Assembly (NCBI GenBank): GCA_038123735.1
Contig: JAYPAP010000034.1
Coordinates: 1-30,180, forward strand
DNA: 30,180 nt
From: REDI01 sp038123735
GTDB taxonomy: Bacteria; Myxococcota_A; UBA796; GCA-2862545
Reading direction: 5' to 3'
The notes under the pieces were generated by a model. It did not search any database, was not told where the DNA came from, and saw only the letters and a list, made by a program, of their open reading frames with translations. The position numbers were made by a program, and so were the translations under genes. This document shows positions 7,656-15,137 of this stretch, in pieces. Positions within the stretch are counted from its first letter, which is position 1. The number at the start of each line of letters is the position of its first letter.

Positions 7656-8831
7656 TTGGGGGACGACTTGCGGTGGGCCAGCCTTCTGGTACAAGAAAAA
7701 AATACCGATGAGGCTGCGCTATCGGCGGCGCGTCAATTGGAGTCCGCCATGGAGGGGGATGATGTTCACTTGATTTTTGTGTTCGTCCATCCCGCGCATG
7801 AGACGAGATACGCGGCGGTCCCGGCGATCCTACGACAGCGATTTCCCGGTGCTCAGGTCATCGGATGCTCGGCAACGGGGGTGTCTGGAAACTCCCGTGA
7901 GATAGAGGATGGAGCCGGCATTGCGGTCATGGGCGGTCATCTTCCTGGGGTGGAGATCACGCCATTCGCTACGGAGTTGCCCTCAGATGGACTTAGCGAG
8001 GAGGACTGGCGCCGGGTGATAGGCGTCGACCCGTTGACCCAGCCCGCACTCATCTTGCTCCCCGATCCATTTTCGGTTCCTACCGACCAGATCCTTCGTT
8101 CGTTGGACCGAGCGTATCCGCGGAGTGTGAAGGTGGGAGGCCTGGCATCGGGTGGGCGTGAAGCCGGGGAAAATGTATTGTTCGGCGGGGAGTTTATGTA
8201 TCGCGAGGGGTTGGTCGGAGTGGCCCTGGTCGGCGATATTCGAGTGGATACGGTGGTGGCTCAGGGAGCGCGCGCAGTAGGTCCGCGACTCGCGATCACC
8301 GGCGGTCGAGAAAACTTGGTTACCAGCCTGGATGGGCGACCCGTGCTGGATGTCCTGACCGAGGTGTTTGAGGACGTTAATGATGACGATCGCGCCTTGT
8401 TTGAGCGGTCGCCGATGGTTGGGTACGCGGGCGATTATGAGGCGCTACCCGAAGAAATGCTGACCCGGGCCATCATGGGTGTACACCGTACCAACGGAGT
8501 GATGGCCGTCGGCTTTCAGGTACGAGTAGGAGACTTTCTGCAGTTCCATGTCCGGGATCACATGACTGCGCATCATGACCTGCAGTCCCAGCTCAAGCGC
8601 CTCTCGCGAGGTGAGCCATATGCGGGAGCACTCTTGTTCACGTGCCTCGGGCGTGGCCTCCGGTTCTTCGGAGAGCCGGACCATGACGCGCGTGCTCTGC
8701 AAGCAGGCGTGGGGCCATTACCAAGTATTGGATTTTTGGGTAACGGTGAGATCGGTCCGGTACGTGGGCGGACGCACCTGCATGGCTATACGGCATGCAT
8801 CGCTTTGTTCAGGTCGATGGGGTGGAATTAA
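7656..8831 (+). CDS. FIST-domain sensory protein
   Basis: 391 residues covering FIST N and FIST C domains. HLIFVFVHPAHETRYAAVPA, then ILRQRFPGAQVIGCSATGVS and GNSREIEDGAGIAVMGG are typical of FIST_N. VGFQVRVGDFLQFHVRD, then GALLFTCLGRGLRFFGEPDH and SIGFLGNGEIGPVRGRTHLH are typical of FIST_C. FIST modules are thought to bind small ligands, possibly amino acids, and are usually linked to signal transduction; here the protein stands alone without an output domain. No ATG is available near the N-terminus. An in-frame stop at 7635-7637 forces a TTG start (7656, or 7668 preceded by GGGGGA). It ends with interlocked stops against the GpsA-like gene (TTAA, 8828-8831). Confidence 0.88.
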   Translation: MGDDLRWASLLVQEKNTDEAALSAARQLESAMEGDDVHLIFVFVHPAHETRYAAVPAILRQRFPGAQVIGCSATGVSGNSREIEDGAGIAVMGGHLPGVEITPFATELPSDGLSEEDWRRVIGVDPLTQPALILLPDPFSVPTDQILRSLDRAYPRSVKVGGLASGGREAGENVLFGGEFMYREGLVGVALVGDIRVDTVVAQGARAVGPRLAITGGRENLVTSLDGRPVLDVLTEVFEDVNDDDRALFERSPMVGYAGDYEALPEEMLTRAIMGVHRTNGVMAVGFQVRVGDFLQFHVRDHMTAHHDLQSQLKRLSRGEPYAGALLFTCLGRGLRFFGEPDHDARALQAGVGPLPSIGFLGNGEIGPVRGRTHLHGYTACIALFRSMGWN

Positions 8832-9733
8832 TCTGCTTGATTCGCAGACTCCCAGCCTCGCCGTAGAAGTTGTCTTGCGATGGTAGACGGGGAGGCGCCG
8901 TCCAAGACCTGAACCAACGCTTCCGTGAGCGGAAGCTCGACTTGCTTTGCGTGGCCCATCCGGAGCAGGGCGCGCGCTAAGCGCCATGGACCTGGGACGT
9001 TGGATTGCTCACTCAGGGCCTTTCCTGCCTCAAAATAGCGAGCGCCAGGGCGGGCATGGACCGCATAGAGCTCACCCATTCCGGCGAGCCCATACAGCAT
9101 CTCTTGGTCGGCTCCGTGTGCGGTGGCGAGTCGGCCTAGCTCTGCCAAGCCCCGCGCCATAACGAGGGCGCGAACACCAATTCGGGCATCTCCCATGCTG
9201 TCCGCCAGTCCGAGCATCGCCGCCAAGACAGGCATCGAGGCTGCTGCCATCTGAACGCCGAGAGCATCTTCCGTTTCATACAATCGGTATTGCCGCGAGT
9301 TCAGGGCGCGGATCGCGAGTTCACGCACCTCCTCAAAGGCACTGGCGACCACCCCTGCGCCGATTCCGCCGTGGAGGATCTCATCGGCCGGTGCGGGGCC
9401 CCCGAGCGCTCCGATCCGAACGGCATCGCATTCCTGGCGTACGACCTCGGTAAGCGGGGTGCCGGTGGAGGGTTCCAGTCCACGACCTGCGACCACGATC
9501 CGATTGCCAGGACTGGGTTCGGTTGCGCGTATGGCCTCTCGGACCTGCGATCCGCTAACGGCTACCAGCAAGAGGTCACACGCCTCAGCGACCTCTCGGG
9601 GTTGGTCGGTCCAGCGAAATCCGTCTGGTGGCCCCTCATCGGCGATGGCTACGAATGGCTCATGTCCGGCGGTCTTGACCAAGTGTCCAAGCGCCTGGCC
9701 CCACCGACCTCCTCCAAGGATCCCAACTTCCAC
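8828..9733 (-). CDS. GpsA-like protein (NAD-dependent glycerol-3-phosphate dehydrogenase homologue) lacking catalytic residues
   Basis: 301 residues, start GTG 9733 placed directly after the TAA of the acyltransferase. The overall order is that of GpsA: Rossmann GGGRWG (7-12), LLLVAVSG, a KGLE-like element, GGPAPADEI, VMARGLAELGRLATAHGA and GLAGMGEL. Key positions differ. The conserved Lys of TKGLE is Arg84 (AGRGLE). The catalytic Lys of the LKN motif is Met167 (EDALGVQMAAASMPV). GDL of GLGDL is GEL, and the SRNRRFG loop is PGARYFEAG. It is therefore recognisable by fold but probably not an ordinary dehydrogenase; a ligand-binding or regulatory role is possible. It is the last gene of the kinase - acyltransferase - GpsA-like operon, and glycerol-3-phosphate is the substrate expected for its neighbour. 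Confidence 0.82.
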   Translation of the reverse strand: MEVGILGGGRWGQALGHLVKTAGHEPFVAIADEGPPDGFRWTDQPREVAEACDLLLVAVSGSQVREAIRATEPSPGNRIVVAGRGLEPSTGTPLTEVVRQECDAVRIGALGGPAPADEILHGGIGAGVVASAFEEVRELAIRALNSRQYRLYETEDALGVQMAAASMPVLAAMLGLADSMGDARIGVRALVMARGLAELGRLATAHGADQEMLYGLAGMGELYAVHARPGARYFEAGKALSEQSNVPGPWRLARALLRMGHAKQVELPLTEALVQVLDGASPSTIARQLLRRGWESANQAD

Positions 9734-11344
9734 TTAGGCCCCCATATCGATGGTGGATACTCGGTTGCGGTAGTATAGACACAGCCGTGGGTCGCCTATG
9801 GAGACTTGGCGCCCATCGGCCACAACGTCGCGCGTGCGGTGGAACCGGGCGAACCGGTCAATGGCCAATTCGAGAACATCATGGGCGCTAGAAGGCAGGT
9901 TGCTTCGAAATAGTCCGCTATCCGTGCCCTCTTGTACTGCTGTCATCGCTCGATGTAGACGCCGTAGGATCTGGCTTCGTTCGAAGGTGCGGGTTCGTTG
10001 GTCACTGCGCACCAGCCTGAAGACATCGGTGCTCTCCATGGACTCACTCAGCGCATCCCACAAGACGCGGCACACCAGGTGGGTGGACAGCACCGTTGCA
10101 TTTTTGTGGTAGGCCTTCGTCAGCGCGCTGGCGAGATCGCTCGTATAGACCCGGTCACGCTGCGCATCCCACTCCACCGCGCCCGCTCGGTTGGTGACGT
10201 ATCGCCGGCGCTTGCGCATTTCCTGGACCCGAACACGGGCATCCCGGGGTACTTCCTGGCCGAGAACGTCCATTGGAGCGCCAAAGTGGCAGACGACAGC
10301 GGAGTCCAGATCCAAGACTCGCGATGCGAATCCTGCCACTTCCGCAGGGCGGGCAAATTCGTCATCATTGATGATGTACCGCTGCTTTCCCTCCTCAGCC
10401 AGGTGGTCACTGATCAGGGTCGGTGCCTCTAAGACCAGCTGGTAAGACAAGGTGCATGGGATCACATACACCTCTGGCCATCTCCCGTCGGCCATGGTGG
10501 CCGTGGGAGCGCGATGTTCGATGGTGGCCAGATTCTCCTGCCAGGCTTGAAGGCCAGTGCCGAGCAAGCCCTTTTTGAGGTGCGTTTCAATGGCCCCCGA
10601 GCGACAGCGGGTGCCTCCGGGGAAGAACAGCGAATGCAGGCCTTCGCGGAGGCAGATGACGCTGTAGTCCTTGAGCGTGTCCTTATAAAGTTGCGCTTTC
10701 TTCCTACGATCGACGGTGTACGCCCCTAGCCGACGGAGCCACCAACCGAGGAGTGGATTGCTGAATAGGTTTAAGCCGGCCCCGTAGACGAACGGCGGAA
10801 GTCCGGCTTCATACAACGCCATTCCGATAAGCGGACTGTCCATGTTGGAGACGTGAGTGGGGGCGAGAATGAGGGTGGCTTCTTCCGACAACTCTTTGAT
10901 CCAATCGATCTCACCCTCGATTTTAAGGCGACGGGAGATCGAGAGATCCCATGTGCGCCAACCACCGAGACCCCTCGGCTTCTCCGATAAAAGAGCAGTT
11001 AGCGCCTGAGGTATCAAGTTGGTGGCGATCCCGTAAACGCGAGGATTGAAGTTGCCGTGGATCTCGCTGACCCAGCTTCCAACGACGTGTAGGGCGGCGT
11101 CGATCTGTTGGGTGCGGGTGCCACGGACCAGCGCATTCGACAGCCGCTGCATGGCTTCGACCTCAGCAGCCGAGGCATCATCGCGTTCTAGCCTACGTTT
11201 CTCCGAGTACCGAGCATCCTCTAGAAGGGATTGAAGGGCATCGAGGTCCATGTCTCGGAGACGATTATCCGTCCGACGCACGACGGAACGCACCCACTTA
11301 GACTCAGGCTGAGGGCGGAATAAGGCGTGGTTAGTCCTGCTCAT
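9734..11344 (-). CDS. PlsB-like glycerol-3-phosphate/DHAP acyltransferase family protein
   Basis: 536 residues. The PlsC/GPAT acyltransferase blocks are visible in order: block I APTHVSNMD with the His-x4-Asp charge relay (His164, Asp169), block II PPFVYGAGLNLFSNP, block III FPGGTRCRSG (241-250) and block IV-like PEVYVIPCTLSYQLV. This family transfers acyl groups to sn-1 of glycerol-3-phosphate or dihydroxyacetone phosphate at the inner membrane, the first step of phospholipid synthesis. It is shorter than E. coli PlsB (about 800 aa). The N-terminal 130 residues and the helical C-terminal region are unassigned. The start overlaps the kinase-ATPase stop (ATGA, 11341-11344) and the stop abuts the GpsA-like GTG, so all three are almost surely co-translated. 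The exact acceptor is uncertain. Confidence 0.85.
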   Translation of the reverse strand: MSRTNHALFRPQPESKWVRSVVRRTDNRLRDMDLDALQSLLEDARYSEKRRLERDDASAAEVEAMQRLSNALVRGTRTQQIDAALHVVGSWVSEIHGNFNPRVYGIATNLIPQALTALLSEKPRGLGGWRTWDLSISRRLKIEGEIDWIKELSEEATLILAPTHVSNMDSPLIGMALYEAGLPPFVYGAGLNLFSNPLLGWWLRRLGAYTVDRRKKAQLYKDTLKDYSVICLREGLHSLFFPGGTRCRSGAIETHLKKGLLGTGLQAWQENLATIEHRAPTATMADGRWPEVYVIPCTLSYQLVLEAPTLISDHLAEEGKQRYIINDDEFARPAEVAGFASRVLDLDSAVVCHFGAPMDVLGQEVPRDARVRVQEMRKRRRYVTNRAGAVEWDAQRDRVYTSDLASALTKAYHKNATVLSTHLVCRVLWDALSESMESTDVFRLVRSDQRTRTFERSQILRRLHRAMTAVQEGTDSGLFRSNLPSSAHDVLELAIDRFARFHRTRDVVADGRQVSIGDPRLCLYYRNRVSTIDMGA

Positions 11345-12834
11345 TTGCTTGTCGCCTCTTCAATAGCCCAATGCATGATCGCCCCATTGGGAGATGGCTG
11401 CACCAGCCCTTCAGCGATCGCTGGTACCAGGTGGTCTAGGGTATCTTGTGGGTCGTCACCTATGGTCTTGGAGAGAGTGTCGATGGACTGAGGCCCTTGC
11501 GTGCGAAGCACATTCAGAAGATGCCGTGTTCTCTTGGATAGATGCGCCAAATTTGAGGGGTCGTGCGTTGGAAGGGCAGCCCGCAAGGCGCTCAAGATCG
11601 CACCAGGATGCCCGGCCCATCTCGACCAGGCATCTTCGGCCGTGGCGGGATCAACGCGCATGTGTCGGGCGATCTGCCCGACTTGAGTTGCCGTGAGTGG
11701 GGGAGGCGTGATGTGGATGACTCCGGGCCCCATCGAAGGTTGGGGTAGCACACTGTAAATGATGAACAAAATTGGAAGTTGGCGTTGGGTCACCTCGGTG
11801 ACTGCCTGGAGCACCGAGGTACGACCGGTACGGGCTACGATGAGCGCTGGGCCATCGGAACGCTTGCGCTCTGCTACATCTGCCACCTTGATCCTAGGTA
11901 TTCGCAGACGTTTGCCAGCCTCAACAACCTCCGTGATCAGGGTTCTTCGCCCGCTGCCTGAAGGACCAAACATACACACGGTGGTGGGGCTGCCATCCTG
12001 CGCGGACAGGAGGCAGCGACTGAGCTGCATACGCTCTGCGGTCATGCCCACCACCCAGCGCGCAGGGGGCCCCTCTGCCGCAGATGCGAATAGCGATGCG
12101 GCGGTCGCTGCGTCCTTAGGCCTATCATGTGGGTTTCTAGCGAGTAGTGTGAGGCACAAGTGCTGTAGGCGTTGGTGTAGGCCTGGCCTCCAGGTCGACG
12201 GAGGAATCGGTAAATGCAGCAGGGGCATCGATGCCGCCCCTGTAGTGTCTTGTACTTCAAAAGGGTCTTTTCCGGTGAGCATCCGGTACAGTATGCCCCC
12301 GAGTGCAAAGAGATCACCCCGTTCCGAAACGGATTCTCCTTGAAGGATTTCAGGACTGATGAATCCCGGAGAGCCTAGCGTTCCGGACGAGCTCTGCCCC
12401 GCGGTACCCAAGTCTACCAGCCGAATATTACCAGCTCGAGAAACCAGAAGATGCTGAGGCTTCAAGTCCCCGTGCACCACACCAGCCTGGTGGAGTTCGC
12501 CCACTGCGTGCAGGGCTTTGACCATCATCTCGCTTATTTCGCGGTCGGTACGGCCGGCGGCCCACTGGTCGATTGGACGGCCCTCGATGTACTCCATCGC
12601 TAGCCACTGGCCTTTAGGATCATGGGCGATGTACTTGGGTAGCCATTCGCTGGGCCGGTTGCGGAGCAAGCGGGCTTCATGCAGCAGTCGCGTCATCGAA
12701 TCGCGACCATGCGCTTGCTTTACGGCGCATTTCTGACCGTCTGCGTTGGCGAGCCACACCGTCGACGCCGCCCCTGTTCCCAGGGTGTTTGTGGCGGTGT
12801 AGGGGCCAAAGGTTGGCGGGTGGCGTGATGACAT
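11341..12834 (-). CDS. Ser/Thr protein kinase fused to a P-loop ATPase-like domain
   Basis: 497 residues from ATG 12834; the frame runs open further upstream but the protein-like sequence begins at MSSRHPPTFGPYTATNTLG. Kinase domain about 10-255: loop GTGAAS (19-24), Lys39 in CAVKQA, HGDLKPQH (121-128), DLG 141-143 instead of DFG, SPE 160-162 and GDLFALGGILYRMLTG. Catalytic Asp123 and Lys125 are kept, but the metal-binding Asn of HRDLKPxN is His128. A Walker A motif GPSGSGRRT (290-298) opens the C-terminal half, which continues with STAND/AAA-like helices and a predicted winged-helix-like end (LLNVLRTQGPQSIDTLSKTI). No clear Walker B is visible. It is the first gene of the operon with the acyltransferase and GpsA-like protein, and is divergent from trmL. 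Confidence 0.85.
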   Translation of the reverse strand: MSSRHPPTFGPYTATNTLGTGAASTVWLANADGQKCAVKQAHGRDSMTRLLHEARLLRNRPSEWLPKYIAHDPKGQWLAMEYIEGRPIDQWAAGRTDREISEMMVKALHAVGELHQAGVVHGDLKPQHLLVSRAGNIRLVDLGTAGQSSSGTLGSPGFISPEILQGESVSERGDLFALGGILYRMLTGKDPFEVQDTTGAASMPLLHLPIPPSTWRPGLHQRLQHLCLTLLARNPHDRPKDAATAASLFASAAEGPPARWVVGMTAERMQLSRCLLSAQDGSPTTVCMFGPSGSGRRTLITEVVEAGKRLRIPRIKVADVAERKRSDGPALIVARTGRTSVLQAVTEVTQRQLPILFIIYSVLPQPSMGPGVIHITPPPLTATQVGQIARHMRVDPATAEDAWSRWAGHPGAILSALRAALPTHDPSNLAHLSKRTRHLLNVLRTQGPQSIDTLSKTIGDDPQDTLDHLVPAIAEGLVQPSPNGAIMHWAIEEATSK

Positions 12835-12858
12835 GCTGGTGGCACGATAGCACCAGCA
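12834..12858. promoter_or_regulatory. 25-bp dyad (8-9-8) between kinase-ATPase operon and trmL
   Basis: TGCTGGTG (12834-12841) and CACCAGCA (12851-12858) are perfect 8-bp inverted repeats around a 9-nt spacer. As in the receptor/FIST spacer, the first base is the complement of the A of the minus-strand ATG, and the dyad occupies much of a 55-nt divergent gap. It could be a repressor-type operator or a hairpin abutting the start codon. The symmetry is direct observation; function is inferred. Confidence 0.55.
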
Positions 12859-12889
12859 CCAGGCGAAGACTTGTGAGAGGGACAGAACA

Positions 12890-13366
12890 TTGGACGAGGC
12901 GCGACGACCCCCGTTACACATAGCTTTAATGCACCCGGAGATTCCTGGGAACACCGGCAATATTGGTCGGCTGTGTGTGGGTGTGGGGGCACCGCTCCAC
13001 CTGATTAAGCCGCTGGGATTCGATATCGACGAGAAGGCGGTGCGTCGGGCGGGTCTCGACTACTGGCGTCACGTGCAGCTACATGTCCATGAAGATGAGG
13101 CAGCTTTCCGTGAGTGGCTCGCGGGGCGGCCGGTGATTGGGTTTAGCGCGAAGGCAGATCAACCCTTGCTCAGCGTGGACTACCCAGAGGGCGTCGTATT
13201 GCTTTTTGGTCGGGAAACGAAGGGCCTTCCAGCGGAGTGGCGTGAGCGAGTGCCGTGCGTCACCCTTCCTCAGCCCGGCCCGGTTCGTAGCCTCAATCTC
13301 TCGAATGCGGCCGCTGTCGCCACCTACTTCGCCCTCTCAAAGATTCGCCCCGGGTGGTTCGCCTGA
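12890..13366 (+). CDS. trmL: tRNA (cytidine/uridine-2'-O-)-methyltransferase TrmL
   Basis: 158 residues, the usual size. TrmL is a SPOUT-fold (trefoil-knot) SAM-dependent enzyme that methylates the ribose of the wobble base (C34/U34) in some tRNA-Leu isoacceptors. All three SPOUT motifs are clear: IALMHPEIPGNTGNIGRLCV near the N-terminus, VVLLFGRETKGLP in the middle, and LPQPGPVRSLNLSNAAAVAT at the C-terminal knot. The start is TTG 12890, about 10 nt after GAGAGG. The upstream neighbour is the divergent kinase-ATPase operon; the downstream gene, after a 99-nt gap, is a lipoprotein with no evident functional link. Confidence 0.95.
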   Translation: MDEARRPPLHIALMHPEIPGNTGNIGRLCVGVGAPLHLIKPLGFDIDEKAVRRAGLDYWRHVQLHVHEDEAAFREWLAGRPVIGFSAKADQPLLSVDYPEGVVLLFGRETKGLPAEWRERVPCVTLPQPGPVRSLNLSNAAAVATYFALSKIRPGWFA

Positions 13367-13465
13367 TAGGAATGGGATCACCCTTCAGAGGTTTGTAAGC
13401 ATATCGCTACTCGCAAGGTTGCCCTTCATATGGTAATCAACGTGTAGAGATGAGGAAGGAAAGCC

Positions 13466-14074
13466 ATGCTGTCTTGGACAAGCCGCGCCGTGCAATTGGG
13501 TTTGGTCGCTCTCGCGCTATCTCCTGCGTGTAAGCGCGATAAACCGCCAGAGGTTGATCCAACCGAGCAGGCGAATCCGTTCAAGACTGCGGTCAAGGAG
13601 CGCTTGCTGCCGGACGGAGTGATCCTCGTAGAAGTGGACCTCAACAACGATGGGGACCCTGAAATCTGGAATTACTACCGCGAGCGTGAAAACGCAGACC
13701 GGCTATTGATTCGTAAGGAAGCTGATCTTAATCGAGATGGGCATCCTGATTCCCGTTCAGAGTACAACGATGAAGGGATGCTCATTCGGGAAGACATGGA
13801 CCAAGACTTCGACCAGGAGTGGGACCACTGGGACTTCTATCAGGACACCAATGCCGATGGCGTCCCGGAGCGGGTAAGCTCTCAGCGCGACACGAATAAC
13901 GACCAGAAGCCCGATGTGTTCACGTTCTATCGAGATGGAAAGCCCACTCGTAAGGAGCGAGACACCAATGGAGACGGCGAGATGGACTCGTGGGAGAAGT
14001 TCGATTCAGAAGGGAACGTCGTGAAGTCTGGCCGCGACAGCGACTACGACGGCTCGATCGACGAGCGCGACTAG
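13466..14074 (+). CDS. Lipoprotein with repeated DxDxDG calcium-binding-like motifs
   Basis: 202 residues, ATG preceded by AGGAAGGA. The signal ends in LSPAC, so Cys22 is the likely lipidated residue. The mature protein is a ladder of acidic loops spaced by roughly 20-25 residues: DLNNDGDPE, DLNRDGHPD, DQDFDQEWD, DTNADGVPE, DTNNDQKPD, DTNGDGEMD and DSDYDGSID. Each is followed by an aromatic/charged strand such as WNYYRER or FTFYRDG. These resemble the calcium-binding loops of EF-hand/thrombospondin-type-3/dockerin-like repeats. A surface or periplasmic Ca-stabilised rod is a fair inference; no enzymatic domain is visible. Its stop interlocks with the TPR gene (CTAG, 14071-14074). Confidence 0.82.
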   Translation: MLSWTSRAVQLGLVALALSPACKRDKPPEVDPTEQANPFKTAVKERLLPDGVILVEVDLNNDGDPEIWNYYRERENADRLLIRKEADLNRDGHPDSRSEYNDEGMLIREDMDQDFDQEWDHWDFYQDTNADGVPERVSSQRDTNNDQKPDVFTFYRDGKPTRKERDTNGDGEMDSWEKFDSEGNVVKSGRDSDYDGSIDERD

Positions 14075-14607
14075 TCCGTCTCGGCATCATCCGAATCAGG
14101 GGTGATCTTCGCGCCGCCATGCCCTTCGGGACCGAGGAAGTAGGCGTAGTATGAGCTCGTCTCGTCGCTAGGGTCCAGGTCTCGTGCGGCCGAGAAGTGG
14201 TGCTTTGATTCGGCGATTAGTTCCTTAAATATTGTGGGGTCGCCGAAAATGACCGCGTCCTCTTCGAGTCGCCGGCGCAAACATTCGGCCAACAGTGCGT
14301 GGGCGATACTTTGCACCACGTTGGGTTCTAGCATCTCCGTCCATTGACCCCCAGAACCGAGATGCTCGAGGGCCATGCGGGCATGCTCTTCGGCAGACGC
14401 TGTTCGGTCGGAGTCGAGATGAATGCGCGCCAGCTCCATCCTTGGCTCGGGCAACCGGGGTTCCGTTCGAAGTATTTCGGTGAGCAGGTCCTCGGCTTTG
14501 TCTACCTGGCCATTGCGTACCAGAGCCGTAGCCTGCAGGAAGTCACGCTCTAAACCCTCAAGTGCGGCTTGTTCCTCAGCGGTGGCTTCATGTTGTTCGT
14601 CGGCCAT
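14071..14607 (-). CDS. TPR-like repeat protein, function unknown
   Basis: 178 residues, ATG with GAGG five bases upstream. The first half is helical with tetratricopeptide character: FLQATALVRNGQVDKAEDLL then TEILRTEPRLPEPRMELARI and DRTASAEEHARMALEHLG. A later repeat-like segment is ESKHHFSAARDLDPSDETSS. No signal peptide is seen, so it is probably cytoplasmic and acts as a protein-binding scaffold. It is the third gene of the mazG-fxsA-TPR set, 16 nt after fxsA. No partner can be named. Confidence 0.75.
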   Translation of the reverse strand: MADEQHEATAEEQAALEGLERDFLQATALVRNGQVDKAEDLLTEILRTEPRLPEPRMELARIHLDSDRTASAEEHARMALEHLGSGGQWTEMLEPNVVQSIAHALLAECLRRRLEEDAVIFGDPTIFKELIAESKHHFSAARDLDPSDETSSYYAYFLGPEGHGGAKITPDSDDAETD

Positions 14608-14623
14608 CGGTCCTCACTCGTTC

Positions 14624-15124
14624 TCAGCGTACGGGGTGGTCAAACGGAGTCTTCCGTTCGGTGGGATTCGCTTCGCCGCGGGTATCCGGTTTGGAAGGCC
14701 TTGGGGAGGCATCATCATTGGCGAAGGAGAGGTTGAGCGCTGCTGCCCACTCGGGTTTACCGAGGACATAGGTGAGGAGCAGTCGAAGGATCGGGGGGCC
14801 GAGCAGTCGCCGGGTGAATGGTAGGATCAGTGTGAACCCTGTGATATCGGTGAGCATTCCCGGTGTGAGCAACAAGAGGGCGCCGGCGAGTACAAGGAGT
14901 CCTTCGACGATCCGTTTGGCGGGGGGCTGACCGGACTGCAGTTCGGCTTGCATGGTTCGGAGCACGCCCATGCCCTGCCATCGAGCCAGCCAGGCGCCGG
15001 TGAGACCGGTCGCGAGGATCAGCAGAACCGTTCCGAGGATCCCGATCCGCGCCCCGACTGTGAGGAGCAGGACCAGTTCGATCAGTGGGATCACCGTAAA
15101 TAGTAGAGCGAGCCGTGCGAGCAA
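14624..15124 (-). CDS. fxsA: FxsA family membrane protein
   Basis: 166 residues from TTG 15124, supported by GAAGGAG just upstream; the longer frame (to 15181) would overlap mazG by 44 nt. Typical FxsA layout: a first hydrophobic segment LLARLALLFTVIPLIELVLL, a second IGILGTVLLILATGLTGAWL, then the conserved hydrophobic stretch GLLVLAGALLLLTPGMLTDI and TGFTLILPFTRRLL. A hydrophilic tail (DDASPRPSKPDTRGEANPTE) follows. FxsA is an inner-membrane protein known in E. coli for relieving exclusion of phage T7 by the F plasmid; its normal cellular role is unclear. It starts 13 nt after the mazG stop. Confidence 0.9.
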   Translation of the reverse strand: MLARLALLFTVIPLIELVLLLTVGARIGILGTVLLILATGLTGAWLARWQGMGVLRTMQAELQSGQPPAKRIVEGLLVLAGALLLLTPGMLTDITGFTLILPFTRRLLGPPILRLLLTYVLGKPEWAAALNLSFANDDASPRPSKPDTRGEANPTERKTPFDHPVR

Positions 15125-15137
15125 GAATCCAACTCCT

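Noticed and set aside
11759..12343. 194-codon + ORF opposite the kinase-ATPase gene
   Set aside because: Antisense shadow; Ser/Arg-rich translation with no domain, whereas the minus strand encodes a clear kinase.
13370..13386. Possible terminator hairpin after trmL (GAA-T-GGG / CCCTTC)
   Set aside because: Only six pairs with a bulge and no U-run following; too weak to call.
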